Both the position numbers and the translations under genes were made by a program. From CBIHON01 sp966211965 (GTDB lineage: Bacteria > Pseudomonadota > Gammaproteobacteria > Burkholderiales > Burkholderiaceae_D), in NCBI GenBank assembly GCA_966211965.1, contig CBIHON010000006.1, positions 124,001-188,000 on the forward strand: a stretch of 64,000 bases of DNA, given 5' to 3'. The notes beneath the pieces were generated by a model, which had not been told where the DNA came from, did no database searches, and was given only the letters and a program-made list of their open reading frames with translations. Below are positions 36,924 through 46,476 of this stretch, piece after piece. Positions within the stretch are counted from its first letter, which is position 1. Each line of letters opens with the position of its first letter.

Positions 36924-39815
36924 ATGAATACATGCAGCGGCAGTTCCAGATTGGCTTTCATCGCCCTGTCGCTGTACTGCGCGATCGGCGGAGCAGGGCC
37001 AGCCCAGGCTTTTACCGAATCCGCCGAAGCAGCAAAGGCTGCAGCCTGGCTAAAAGCTGCTGCTCCCATTGATACGCATTTTTCGGTGCTCGGGTTGCCC
37101 AATCTGGGCGCCGGATTAGGTAACGCGGCCGACAGCACGATCTCAGCGCAAGGGCCGGCCGCCTTCTACCAAAGCACGTCAGCCGTCCAAGGTGCAAGCA
37201 ACGCGATCACCTCGCAATTGTCGCAAGCCGGTCCGCTGCTGCGTGCCGGCGGCATCACTGCGTTTCGCGACGTGCAAAACCTGCCCTGGGGCATGATAGA
37301 ACCCGCGCAAGGGCAATATAACTTCAGCCTGATGGATGTGCTGATCCAGAACTACCAAACCTATGGCATCGATTATGTCGGCGTCGCGATGCCGTTCGCC
37401 AGTTGGGACTTGGCCTCCAAACCGGCCGCCGCGGCGAACTGTCAGCACTTCTTCACCGAAGACTACAAGTATCTGGCCGCCGCCGGAAAAATGGATCGCT
37501 ATGTCAATCTGACTGCCTTTACCACGATGCTGCAAACCGCGGCGGAACGCTATGACGGCGATGGCGTCAGCGACATGACCGGCCTGACGCGCCCGATCAA
37601 GTATTGGCAAATCCAGAACGAACCCGAAGGCAACAATTGCGGGCAGTTCCGCGGCGATGTCGCGGCCTTCGTGGAACTCATGCGGCTCAGCCATGCCGCC
37701 GTCAAGGCGGCCTGCCCGTCGTGCCAGGTCATCAATGCCGGCGCCGGCCTGGTCGAACGCCAATATGCGGGCGGCGACTTCTGGTGGGAATATGCGAGCC
37801 TCGGCGGCAAGCCCTATATCGATATTGTTGCGGTCCACTATAACGAAGGCAAGGATCCCGGGGCAACGGACCCGACCGCGTTCGAGACCCGTCTCGCCAA
37901 TATCAAGGATGCCCTGGGCTCCGACAAACCGATCTGGGTCACCGAATTCGGCGTGATCGTCAACGCGCCGGCCGGCGGAACCTTCACCTCCCTGACCGAA
38001 ACCCAGGCGGCAGCCTGGTATACACGTTTCTATGCGGCCGGCCTGAACGGCGGCGTTACCCGCTTCTTCTCGGACGCGATATCGTTTTACACCACCGGCG
38101 CCGGTCCTACGGTGCTGCTGCCGTACTACACCAACAAATTGATGCAGGCCAAGCTTGGCGGCTTCAGCGCCTCGTCGCGGCTGGCCGCCGGGCAGTACCG
38201 CTTCACGGTCCGCGGCGCGCCGGTCTATGTGCTGTGGTCGGGTGTTCCCGCGGAACTAAGCGGCACGGTTATTTCCTATGACATATACGGCAATGAAACC
38301 ACCGGCGATGCCAGCGCCCTGCATCCGACCCAGGATGCGCCGCTGATCGTGACGCTGCCGGCGAGCATGCAAGCCCTGTTCGTCAATGCGTCGACCAGCC
38401 CGAACAAGACTTCCGAACTACGCATCATCAATCCCGGCGGCAGTGCCGGTACGCTCGCCGCAACGATCTACGATGAGTCGGGCACACGCCGTGGAACGGC
38501 TGCCGCGCCGCTGGGCTCGATTGGCGCCTATCAGACGCTCAGCTTCACTTCGGCGCAACTGGAAAACCTGACCGGCTTCACGCCGGCTTCCGGCACCTCC
38601 AAGTATTCGGTGTATTTGACGTCCAGCTTGGACAATCTCGAACTCATCAATTACACCAGGGACAAAGCAACGGGCTTGTTGACCTTGTCGCAATCCCTGG
38701 CCCATGACCGCAGCAGCAGAGCCACCGCCGCCAGCGCGACGCGCACCGCGTGGTTCTTGAGTGCGTCGACCAGCGCCAGCAAGACAAATGTATTGCGCAT
38801 CCTGAACACAAGCAATGCGGCAGGCAATCTTACCGCTTCCGCCCATGACGAAAACGGCAATACGCTCGGCATCGCGAACGCCTCGCTGGGCAGCATCGCG
38901 GCACGCCAGATGAAATCCTACACCTCGGCAGAACTTGAGAGTGCGCTCGGTTTCACGCCGGCCTCCCCGACCGCCAAATATCGCGTGACGTTCTCGGCCA
39001 ATGTCGCCAGCATGGAACTCATCAACTTCACCAAGGACATCGCCAGCGGCAATCTGGCGCTGGTACAAGCGCAATTGGAGGAGCGTGCGGCATCGGCCGC
39101 GAGCAATTCCACTCGCAATGTGTTGCTGGTCTATCCCTCGATCAACAGCACCCGCACCACGGTGCTGCGCATCGTCAATCCTAACAACGTCAACGCCACG
39201 GTAGCTGCGACAGCCTACAATGAAGCCGGCTCCGCCGTCGGCAGCGGCGCGCTCGGTGTCGTCAACCCCAACGGCATTCTGGCCCTCACCTCCAGCGACA
39301 TCGAAACAGCGCTTGCTTACAGCCCCGGCACGCCGGGCGCAAAATACCGGCTGGTGTTGAGTGCCAACGTGCCAAGCTTCGAGGTGATCAACAATGCCAG
39401 GATGAGCGCCAGCGGCAACCTGTACCTGGCCCAGGCGCAAACCGACAGTCGCGCATCCGGCTTGGCGACCTCGACCACCCGTAGCGCGCTCGTCATCCAT
39501 CCCTCATCCGGCAGCACCAGCACCACCCAGTTGGTGCTGGTCAATACCTCGGCACAGAGTTCCACCCTGACCGCGAACGGCTACGACGACAGTGGCATGC
39601 AAGTCGTGGCAAACAAATCGCTCGGCACGCTCGGGCCCTATCAAATGTTGACGCTCACCTCGGCACAACTGCAAAACCTGACAGGCTACACGCCGGCCTC
39701 GGCGATGAAATGGCGTTTGACGATTGCGGCCAGCTTGCCAGGTTTTGAGCTCATCAATTATGCGGTCGACACCGGCAGCGGAGTTGTTTCAATCGCTCAG
39801 CCACAGACGGAATAG
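36924..39815 (+). CDS. Exported glycoside-hydrolase-like protein with four C-terminal modules
   Basis: A 963-residue protein; AAGGGAATACCCC precedes ATG 36924, with a signal peptide ending GAGPAQA. Residues to about 480 look like a clan GH-A TIM barrel: an acid/base glutamate in QIQNEPEG (codon 37620-37622) and a candidate nucleophile glutamate in PIWVTEFGV (codon 37944-37946), with histidine in VHYNEG. Substrate unknown. From 38370 to the stop there are four shared modules (ALFVNASTSPNKTSELRI; AWFLSASTSASKTNVLRI; VLLVYPSINSTRTTVLRI; ALVIHPSSGSTSTTQLVL), matching in order those of the 29374-32373 protein. The protein ends with the last module. Confidence 0.82.
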   Translation: MNTCSGSSRLAFIALSLYCAIGGAGPAQAFTESAEAAKAAAWLKAAAPIDTHFSVLGLPNLGAGLGNAADSTISAQGPAAFYQSTSAVQGASNAITSQLSQAGPLLRAGGITAFRDVQNLPWGMIEPAQGQYNFSLMDVLIQNYQTYGIDYVGVAMPFASWDLASKPAAAANCQHFFTEDYKYLAAAGKMDRYVNLTAFTTMLQTAAERYDGDGVSDMTGLTRPIKYWQIQNEPEGNNCGQFRGDVAAFVELMRLSHAAVKAACPSCQVINAGAGLVERQYAGGDFWWEYASLGGKPYIDIVAVHYNEGKDPGATDPTAFETRLANIKDALGSDKPIWVTEFGVIVNAPAGGTFTSLTETQAAAWYTRFYAAGLNGGVTRFFSDAISFYTTGAGPTVLLPYYTNKLMQAKLGGFSASSRLAAGQYRFTVRGAPVYVLWSGVPAELSGTVISYDIYGNETTGDASALHPTQDAPLIVTLPASMQALFVNASTSPNKTSELRIINPGGSAGTLAATIYDESGTRRGTAAAPLGSIGAYQTLSFTSAQLENLTGFTPASGTSKYSVYLTSSLDNLELINYTRDKATGLLTLSQSLAHDRSSRATAASATRTAWFLSASTSASKTNVLRILNTSNAAGNLTASAHDENGNTLGIANASLGSIAARQMKSYTSAELESALGFTPASPTAKYRVTFSANVASMELINFTKDIASGNLALVQAQLEERAASAASNSTRNVLLVYPSINSTRTTVLRIVNPNNVNATVAATAYNEAGSAVGSGALGVVNPNGILALTSSDIETALAYSPGTPGAKYRLVLSANVPSFEVINNARMSASGNLYLAQAQTDSRASGLATSTTRSALVIHPSSGSTSTTQLVLVNTSAQSSTLTANGYDDSGMQVVANKSLGTLGPYQMLTLTSAQLQNLTGYTPASAMKWRLTIAASLPGFELINYAVDTGSGVVSIAQPQTE

Positions 39816-39873
39816 AAGGGATTTTTCGAGAATAGGGTAATTTTAGATGTTCCAAAATTGTGAAGGCGTTCTC

Positions 39874-39998
39874 TAGAGCAGTTTCAGCCTGACTGTACAG
39901 GAGCCAAGGTTGAGCCGAGAAGCGCAACCGTACGAATGGTACGGTGAGCATCGCAAGCGCAAGATTGGCCGTGTACGGTCAGGATGAAACTGCTCTAA
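39874..39998 (+). repeat. Dispersed palindrome, copy D
   Basis: TAGAGCAGTTTCAGCCTGAC at the left, with its near complement ending TGAAACTGCTCTA at the right. The inner hairpin is CCGTACGAATGGTACGG, unlike copies A-C in sequence but the same in fold. The right end supplies the TAG stop (39995-39997) of the minus-strand gene, so insertion or growth of the repeat touched that gene's end. Confidence 0.8.
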
Positions 39999-41605
39999 GA
40001 GAGATAACCTAAGTGACTCAGCATCCCGTATGCGTATTTCATCAGGACCTCATGCTCATCCTGAGTCAATTCATGGGGAGAACGATAGCCCGGCACCGAT
40101 TGTCCCTGGTGGTCCGTTTCACTTACGTTAACTTTGACCTCCATCAGTTTTCTGTCCATACCGGCTATCTGCGTGAACGCTTCAATCCGCGCCAACTCCT
40201 CGTCCGGATTTGCGACCAAATCCTCATACTTGAGCGTCAACACATTCTCGCGCCCGGAAGAAAATATTTTCCGGATTTCTTCCTGCCACTCGTGCGCGAG
40301 CTTGACTGCATCATAGTCCGACACCAACCATCCTCGGGCTTTATAAGAACGCGCGACATCAAACAGATTGCGATAAACGCAAATGAAGCGTGCACCGGGG
40401 AGCAGGCTTCTGAGCATTTCCAATTGACCCGCGTGCGGCTCTTTGATCCCCCACGCACGACCAAGCTTGTCGGCAGTAATTTGATAATGTCCGACAGCGT
40501 CATAGAAATTTCTGAGCGCCAGCTCCAGATAAGCGTCACCCCTGCCGGGAAAAAGGCCGGCGACCCAATCTTCCGTCAGCATTTTTCTCAAGTTTCCTGC
40601 AGCGGATAAGTCTTCCTTCATGCAGGTCTTGCTCAATGCAAAACTGACGCATGCAGGCAATCGGCGCGCAATATCCTCGTTTTCACCGAACATGATTATC
40701 CGGTTGCTGGAATTGAATAGACGCTGCAGCAGCGTCGAACCGCAGCGCGCCACGGGCGCAAGAATAAAAATCGGCCTCAGATGCCCTGCAGTTGAACGAG
40801 CGCGTTCTTTTATCGCCAGGTATTCCCTGGCCTCGGCAAGCTGATAATCCAGATCGGGAAACTTCGGATTTATCTTTAGTAAAACTTCAAGTTGAGCAAT
40901 GGCTTCTCGGGCTCTACCTTGACTGCTCAGGCATCCGGCAAGAAAAAAATGTCCCGGCTCGGAATCAGGTTTTATTTCGATTGCCTTGCGAAGGGAATTC
41001 TCGGCCTCATGAATCAGCCCCAGTTTTTGCAGAAAAACTGCCAGATTGTAATGGGATTTCGCGTCATCAGGATCGATTTCAAGGGCTTGCCGGCAGGCCG
41101 AAATTGCCTCGACAAACATCCCCAAGCCCTGCAGGGCGCTGGCCCGCAATACATGCGCTCGCGCGCAAGCCGGGTCAAGCCGGAAAACAGTATCGCAGTG
41201 TTGCAATGCCTCTTGAAAGGCACGCCTCTCGACAAGTACACGTGCGAACTCCAACAGAAAATCGGGTTGATTTGGCTGCAGGATTACTGCCTGCCGCAGA
41301 GCCGCCTCGGCTTCAACATATCGCGGGATTTCGCGCAACGCGCAACCTAGAAAAAAATAAGGTGCCGGAACTGCAGGATTCGCCTGGATTGCTAATTCAA
41401 GCTGATGCACCGCCGCCGGATAATTTTTCTCATTGAAATCCATCAAGCCAAGAAAATAAAGCGCATTGCCGTTGGATGGCGCCACCTCCAGAATTCTGCG
41501 GCAGAGCTCACGTGCGCAGGATCGGGCTTCCGGCGTGCCTTGCTGTATGAGTTGTTGTGCTTGCGCCAGCGCTTCAGCGAGCGTGATCGGTGTCGAGCCT
41601 GTCAT
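39995..41605 (-). CDS. TPR-sulfotransferase
   Basis: A 536-residue protein with no signal peptide. Residues about 10-265 are six to seven TPR repeats (YFLGLMDFNEKNYPAAVHQL; SHYNLAVFLQKLGLIHEAEN). Residues about 280-536 are a PAPS sulfotransferase domain: 5'-phosphosulfate loop ILAPVARCGSTLLQRLF and 3'-phosphate loop FICVYRNLFDVARSYKARGW. TPR-sulfotransferases resemble tyrosylprotein sulfotransferases and modify peptides or glycans. ATG 41605 lacks a strong ribosome site; 41668 is an alternative. The gene lies behind a terminator after the module protein at 41755; the shared orientation hints that this exported protein might be a substrate, only as inference. Confidence 0.85.
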   Translation of the reverse strand: MTGSTPITLAEALAQAQQLIQQGTPEARSCARELCRRILEVAPSNGNALYFLGLMDFNEKNYPAAVHQLELAIQANPAVPAPYFFLGCALREIPRYVEAEAALRQAVILQPNQPDFLLEFARVLVERRAFQEALQHCDTVFRLDPACARAHVLRASALQGLGMFVEAISACRQALEIDPDDAKSHYNLAVFLQKLGLIHEAENSLRKAIEIKPDSEPGHFFLAGCLSSQGRAREAIAQLEVLLKINPKFPDLDYQLAEAREYLAIKERARSTAGHLRPIFILAPVARCGSTLLQRLFNSSNRIIMFGENEDIARRLPACVSFALSKTCMKEDLSAAGNLRKMLTEDWVAGLFPGRGDAYLELALRNFYDAVGHYQITADKLGRAWGIKEPHAGQLEMLRSLLPGARFICVYRNLFDVARSYKARGWLVSDYDAVKLAHEWQEEIRKIFSSGRENVLTLKYEDLVANPDEELARIEAFTQIAGMDRKLMEVKVNVSETDHQGQSVPGYRSPHELTQDEHEVLMKYAYGMLSHLGYLS

Positions 41606-41704
41606 GATTACTGCATTTTTTCTTGAATGGAAACTCAATTTCCTTGAATACTTCCTAGGCCTCGACAATATTCGAGCTTATCGTAAAGGGAATGCATATT
41701 CTAG

Positions 41705-41728
41705 AAAAAAGGGCAGCCGAAGCTGCCC
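41705..41728 (-). terminator. Terminator of the 41755-43185 gene
   Basis: Read on the minus strand: GGGCAGCTTCGGCTGCCC followed by TTTTTT. A strong intrinsic terminator 27 bases after the stop codon, separating this gene from the sulfotransferase gene downstream. Confidence 0.9.
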
Positions 41729-41754
41729 CTGCAAACCCGCTTAAAATCAGCCAA

Positions 41755-43185
41755 TTAGTCATTGCCGCTTTGCGACAACACAACAGTACCGGTTGCGACG
41801 TCTTGAGTGTAGTTCAGTATTTGCGTATTGGTGGCGCCGGCACTAAACACAATACGATACTTGCTGGTATTTGAACTTGGCGTAAAGCCCAGCTTCGACT
41901 CCAATTGAGCGGAGGTCAGGTTCAAGGCGCCGCCGGCCTCGATCGTCCCCATCACCGAGTTGGCTGTGCCCAGAGGTGTGAATCCGACCGGATTGCCATC
42001 GCCGGCGCCCGTATCTTCCGCGTAAGCAGTCGCCGTGAATGCGGCCGCCACCGTGCCCGTGTTGATCAAGCGGATAATGGAGGTCTTTGCGGTGCTGGTC
42101 GATGCATTGACCAGGTAGGCGTTGCGGGTAAGCCCGTTGCTGGTCAGCGTTTCCAGCGCATTTGAAGTCGTCGTGAAATCTGCCGTCACGGAAGACTGCG
42201 GCACGCCGCCGACAGTCGCGGTCATTTGTCCGGTCGCGATGACCGTCGTACCGCCGCTGACGTTCAGGCAAACCCACACACCCGCAGAAATATTGGTTAG
42301 CGAAACATTGGTAAATGTCACGGAGTTGGTAGCTGTGGTGCCGATTGTATAAGACTTGGTGGTGCATCCCGAGGTGGAAGCATCCAGGAATATGCCGCTC
42401 GTGCCATTGGCTGCCAGGGCTGCGGCAATTGCCGGACCGTTCACTGTTACCGTAGCCGTCGAGATGACATCCCCGGCGCTGACGTTATTCGCCAGACCGG
42501 CACTCGCTGCACTGGTGCCGACCTGCGTATACTTCACCTGCCCTAAAGTTGCCAAACCGGTCGTACCTTTGTTGCTGCTTGTCGTCAAATGGATCGAACC
42601 AGTCGTGGCATCGACGATCACGTTGCCGTCAGCGGTTATCACGGAAGCAACCATGCCGGTGACGAAGGTCACGTAGTTGGACAACACGCCGGTGACAACG
42701 TTGTCGAGGCCGTTCTTGTATTCGACCGTGGCGGAAACGCCGACGTTGCCCAGACCGGCAATGGTCAGATTTCCCATGGTCGCGCTGCAGGTTCCGCTGA
42801 CAACACCGGTTTCAACCGAGTAGACGACAAATGAAGTGCCCGCACCGCCCAATTGCAATATGGCAGACATGCTGTTCGCGGCCGCAGCCGTACCGCAACG
42901 GACGCTGGTCGGGTTGGCGACAAAGCTGGCGCCGCCGGTCAGGTTCATTTTGATATAAAGCGGATTCGATGCTGTTACCCCATAACTTGGAGGAACTGCC
43001 ACCTTGATATCAAACTGGTTGGCGGCGTTGACCAGTGTCGTGGTCGTACTCGGAATTTCCTTGGCAATTTTAGAGATGCCGGTTGGCGTCGCGACACTGA
43101 GATCCAAAACAGCGGCTGCCTGACCTGCTGCAACACTAAAGCAAGCTGCAATAGCGGCGCGCAAAACATAATTGGACTTAGCCAT
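41755..43185 (-). CDS. Exported beta-rich protein with one C-terminal module
   Basis: A 476-residue protein; GGGGAAGTTTTA precedes ATG 43185 and the signal peptide ends at AAGQAAA. The body of about 350 residues is rich in Thr, Ser, Ala, Val and Gly with beta character (GNLTIAGLGNVGVSATVEYK, DGNVIVDATTGSIHLTTSS) and two cysteine pairs; no family recognised. Bases 41755-42127 encode one shared module (NAYLVNASTSTAKTSIIRLI ... LNYTQDVATGTVVLSQS). The unusually strong terminator and own promoter region suggest high expression, as for a surface or matrix protein. Confidence 0.75.
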   Translation of the reverse strand: MAKSNYVLRAAIAACFSVAAGQAAAVLDLSVATPTGISKIAKEIPSTTTTLVNAANQFDIKVAVPPSYGVTASNPLYIKMNLTGGASFVANPTSVRCGTAAAANSMSAILQLGGAGTSFVVYSVETGVVSGTCSATMGNLTIAGLGNVGVSATVEYKNGLDNVVTGVLSNYVTFVTGMVASVITADGNVIVDATTGSIHLTTSSNKGTTGLATLGQVKYTQVGTSAASAGLANNVSAGDVISTATVTVNGPAIAAALAANGTSGIFLDASTSGCTTKSYTIGTTATNSVTFTNVSLTNISAGVWVCLNVSGGTTVIATGQMTATVGGVPQSSVTADFTTTSNALETLTSNGLTRNAYLVNASTSTAKTSIIRLINTGTVAAAFTATAYAEDTGAGDGNPVGFTPLGTANSVMGTIEAGGALNLTSAQLESKLGFTPSSNTSKYRIVFSAGATNTQILNYTQDVATGTVVLSQSGND

Positions 43186-43394
43186 TAAAACTTCCCCTTT
43201 TAAGTGATGATATCGCTCGAGAATGGAATGGTCTTTCTGACATGATACGTTTCGAAACATTGCTAAGAATTGTCAGCAGACAGGAACAACAGGTCAAAGC
43301 CGAACCATTTTAAACGAAGGGTTTCCCGGTTGGGAATTTTCCAGTACCAGTGTTGACAATACCGAACAGTCCACTGGTTAATGCGGCGCAGTCA

Positions 43395-43715
43395 ACAATT
43401 ATGTGTTACCGGCCAGGGTATGGAATTCACCTTGAAAATCTCTTTGCCCAATGCCCGGTAATACCCGCTGCTTGCTTGGGCAATCTTTCCCATATGCGAG
43501 TCGCCGATCAGCACAATTGAGAATAGCCTCCTCCAGAGAGCCGGCGCCCTTATTCCAGGTTTCCAAATGATGTCTTCGCAAATGGCAAGATGAACAGGTC
43601 GGTCTGCTGAAGCGCGGAGGCAATCGCCACCAATGTGGCTTGGCGGGCCGCAAACAGCTCATCAGGCGATGCAAAGCCCTCGGCCGGTGGCCCAGTACAA
43701 CCATTGATTCAACAG
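43395..43715 (-). pseudogene. GSCFA/SGNH-like relic
   Basis: Minus-strand pieces in different frames read GFASPDELFAARQATLVAIA and SALQQTDLFI, matching GSCFA-domain proteins, and then VLIGDSHMGKIAQASSGYYR, an SGNH-type GDSH motif. The frame breaks between them and no start is left, so this is decayed coding DNA. The rest of 43186-43984 shows no gene. Confidence 0.4.
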
Positions 43716-43984
43716 CGCAGCGGTGTAGATATCCGGAAGTGCGAGGGCGGCAATGCGGTGTACGGATGGGCAGAAAGCGATGCAGTACTGTTCATGCGGT
43801 GGATTTATTCGGTAACAGAGGCAAGTTTGCGGTGCAATTTAGGATTGAAGTGCTCCAACGGGCATGCAAATGTTCAACACTTGTTGAATCCATTTCTGAT
43901 AATACCCGCCACTTTCGTAATGCGAACAACCGTTGTATCGCCCTGAAAACGATCGTCGGTTTCCTCAAGCGCATCTCATGAATG

Positions 43985-44545
43985 TCATGCTTCAGAAAAG
44001 GAATAGGAAAAGCGATGCGGCGCCTCGTCCATTTCATTGAATTGCCCTATGCGCAACGGCTTATTCGAGGAATATGCCTCTGTTGCGTTCACCTTGAGAC
44101 GGTCTAGAGAAAATGTGCGTAGCTGCTTGAAAATATTTTCATCGACCGCCATCGCGGCCTGCATCAGCAGCAAATCAAGATCGTGGTCGCCGCCGAAACG
44201 CCTGTCCCCGGCTTCCCTGGAAGAGCCGCCCCTCCTTCTTCCCTCAGCCAATACACAGCGCAATACGTCTTCCAGCGTAACGGTGCCCGGGTCTTTACCC
44301 AGACTCCATCCTTCAGGCAGATTCGGATGTTTATTCAGGATTCCGGCCCGCTCCAACTGGTTGCAAAGCCGCTTTAGTTCTACAGGTGGAAGATCTGAGT
44401 CGCTTTCCAGTTGTCCGAGACTGACCGGTCGCGAAGTGCGCGATACGATGTGGGCGAGTACTTCGGCATACATAAAGAAGCGCTCCTGCAACGCCACGTT
44501 ACCCAGGATGTGCTGGGCAACGACGAGTTTGTTCTGAATGTTCAT
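43985..44545 (-). CDS. Rrf2-like winged-helix protein (paralogue 2)
   Basis: A 186-residue protein. The N-terminal winged helix resembles Rrf2 (VSLGQLESDSDLPPVELKRL, then CNQLERAGILNKHP and WSLGKDPGTVTLEDVLRCVL). It lacks the three-cysteine cluster of Fe-S Rrf2 sensors. The C-terminal half has DLDLLLMQAAMAVDENIFKQ and LRTFSLDRL, shared with the neighbouring gene. Start ATG 44545. It lies 184 bp behind its paralogue in the same direction. Confidence 0.65.
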   Translation of the reverse strand: MNIQNKLVVAQHILGNVALQERFFMYAEVLAHIVSRTSRPVSLGQLESDSDLPPVELKRLCNQLERAGILNKHPNLPEGWSLGKDPGTVTLEDVLRCVLAEGRRRGGSSREAGDRRFGGDHDLDLLLMQAAMAVDENIFKQLRTFSLDRLKVNATEAYSSNKPLRIGQFNEMDEAPHRFSYSFSEA

Positions 44546-44729
44546 TGTTTGCCTTCCAGGCATCGAATGCCGGTTTGTTTGAAAAAATTCGCTGTGCTGG
44601 ATAAGAACCTGTTCAGGGTTTCGCTAAACGAGCGCCAGGCGGCTTCGGCCGAAGCACAGGAACCGGAACGTACTTGGTACATGAGGATTTCCAGCACAGC
44701 ATGGCAAAATCGAATTGCACTGCAGCTTT

Positions 44730-45188
44730 TCAACCGCCTGTCACACCGCGTTTATTGAGCCGATCCAGAGAAAATCGGCGCAGTTCACCAAGCACGGCTT
44801 GGTTGATCTGCATCGTCGCCTGCATGACCAAGACTTCGATGTCACGTCTTCGGGAAGACATATGCGACTGCCTCTCCTGGTTCGCTCGTCGGTATTTGGA
44901 CAGTTGCTCGATTTCGCAGCACAGGATGTCGGCAAGAGTGACAGCGTCCACGGCGCGTCCCGCCGCCCAGCTGCCGTTGCTCTCGGATGCCGGCGTCAAA
45001 ATTCCCGCTTGAGACAGTCCCTCGCACACGCGAACCAGCCTTCCGAACGGGCATCCGATCTGTTTTTCGAGGTCCGCAAGGCTGACGGGATTGGGGGCCG
45101 CGGCCATTACTTTGCTTGCGACCTTTATCGCGATTCGAAATCGGTCGTATGCCGCTCCCGTATTGAGGATGTAATCAATCGCGGTCAT
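44730..45188 (-). CDS. Rrf2-like winged-helix protein (paralogue 1)
   Basis: A 152-residue protein related to the next gene downstream: VSLADLEKQIGCPFGRLVRV, CEGLSQAGILTPASES, AVDAVTLADILCCEIEQL, and the shared tail VLVMQATMQINQAVLGELRR with FSLDRL. No signal peptide and no Fe-S cysteine cluster. As a tandem pair they could form a heterodimeric regulator. Target genes unknown. Confidence 0.65.
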   Translation of the reverse strand: MTAIDYILNTGAAYDRFRIAIKVASKVMAAAPNPVSLADLEKQIGCPFGRLVRVCEGLSQAGILTPASESNGSWAAGRAVDAVTLADILCCEIEQLSKYRRANQERQSHMSSRRRDIEVLVMQATMQINQAVLGELRRFSLDRLNKRGVTGG

Positions 45189-45203
45189 GATCTACCTTGG
45201 TTT

Positions 45204-45327
45204 TAGAGCGATTTGACGATGCATGCAAGGGAGGTCCGGTCAGGGCGAGAAGCGCAGCCGTACGAAAGTACGGTGAGCATCGCAGGCCCGAGATGGCCCT
45301 CTTGCATGCATCGTCAAACCACTCTAG
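45204..45327 (+). repeat. Dispersed palindrome, copy E
   Basis: Ends TAGAGCG and CTCTAG; outer arms GATTTGACGATGCATGCAAG and CTTGCATGCATCGTCAAACC pair almost perfectly though they share no sequence with the arms of copies A-C. Inner hairpin CCGTACGAAAGTACGG resembles copy D. Confidence 0.8.
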
Positions 45328-45768
45328 GGGTTATGAAGCTGATGTAGGGGCAGTGCCCCCCTCCGGGTTCATGACAAGCTCTAATCGGCCAAATATCTGG
45401 CATGTCCCGGCTCTCCAATGCTTCAGAGCTGCCGATCGGGACAAGTCCGATAGAAACGGCTTGCATCAAGGAAATGTTATCGCGCTCCTCATGCAATTTG
45501 TAACCGTTATGTGCAAAGCCATCCTCAAAATATGCACAAATATTGCTAAAATTTTCAAATAGATGAAAATTTCGTGCGCAAACACATTTACCAACTCGAC
45601 CTGCAACCGCAATCAAAGCCTTGGTGCCACGGCGCGATATAAGTGCATGCCATTGATCATTGCCGCGATTCTCAATGGCAAGAGCAAACCACTCAAGCCT
45701 TTATCGTTCCGCTCTAGAGAGCCGTAACATCAGGCCCGGCCTTGACGCAAGGAACAGACGCGCTTATA
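45328..45768. other. Intergenic, no gene seen
   Basis: A 100-codon minus frame (45314-45616) overlaps the palindrome and shows no similarity. Locally AT-rich around 45530-45560. Nothing assigned. Confidence 0.4.
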
Positions 45769-45786
45769 TTACTGACCCATTAGTAA
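45769..45786. promoter_or_regulatory. Probable TetR operator
   Basis: TTACTGACCCATTAGTAA is an imperfect palindrome (TTACT ... AGTAA) 21 bp before the TetR-family start codon, the usual autoregulatory position for efflux repressors. Confidence 0.65.
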
Positions 45787-45807
45787 GTTATTTAAGCCCG
45801 CCTCATA

Positions 45808-46467
45808 ATGTCTTCCTGCCCGCTCAAGAAAAATGCCCCGCGTTGGGTGCGCCGCAAAGAAGCCCGCCCGCAGGAACTATTGGCAGCGGCGCTCGACCTG
45901 TTCGTTGAACGCGGTTATGCCGCGACCCGCCTGGACGATGTCGCGGCGCAAGCGGGTGTCTCGAAAGGCACGCTCTACCTGTATTTCACCAACAAGGAAG
46001 ATCTGTTCAAGGCCGTAGTGCGGGAAAACGTGCTGCCGGTTCTCGACGCCGCACAAGAAATCATCAATAACTATGCAGGCGGCAGCGCTGACCTGTTCCG
46101 GGAAATCATGATGGGTTGGTGGGAACGCATCGGCAGTACCAAGCTGTCCGGCATCACCAAGCTGATGATGGCCGAATCCGGCAATTTTCCCGAGGTCGCA
46201 AAATTCTATTACGAAGAAGTCATCACCCGCGGCAATGCGGTGATCCTGCGGGTGCTGGAGCGCGGCGTGGCCAGCGGCGAATTCCGCCCCATCGATACCT
46301 CGCAGGCTATCAATGTGGTGGTGGCGCCGATGATCATGCTGATGATGTGGAAGCATTCCTTCGGCGCCTGCGGCCTGAAAGCAATCTCGCCGGATGAGTA
46401 TCTGAAGTGTTTCACCGATTTGCTATTGCATGGCTTGCTCGACACCGCAGCGGCGCCATCCCCCTGA
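45808..46467 (+). CDS. TetR-family efflux repressor
   Basis: A 219-residue repressor. DNA-binding helices are ELLAAALDLFVERGYAATRL and DDVAAQAGVSKGTLYLYFTN. The ligand domain has a TetR_C pattern (FREIMMGWWERIGSTKLSGI, FPEVAKFYYEEVITRG). It begins the operon with the adaptor gene 9 bp behind its stop and has a palindrome before its start, so it probably represses itself and the pump. Confidence 0.9.
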   Translation: MSSCPLKKNAPRWVRRKEARPQELLAAALDLFVERGYAATRLDDVAAQAGVSKGTLYLYFTNKEDLFKAVVRENVLPVLDAAQEIINNYAGGSADLFREIMMGWWERIGSTKLSGITKLMMAESGNFPEVAKFYYEEVITRGNAVILRVLERGVASGEFRPIDTSQAINVVVAPMIMLMMWKHSFGACGLKAISPDEYLKCFTDLLLHGLLDTAAAPSP

Positions 46468-46476
46468 AAGTCTTCC

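Noticed and set aside
43635..43981. Two overlapping + ORFs as genes
   Set aside because: They lie opposite the GSCFA-like relic and have no coding signal of their own.
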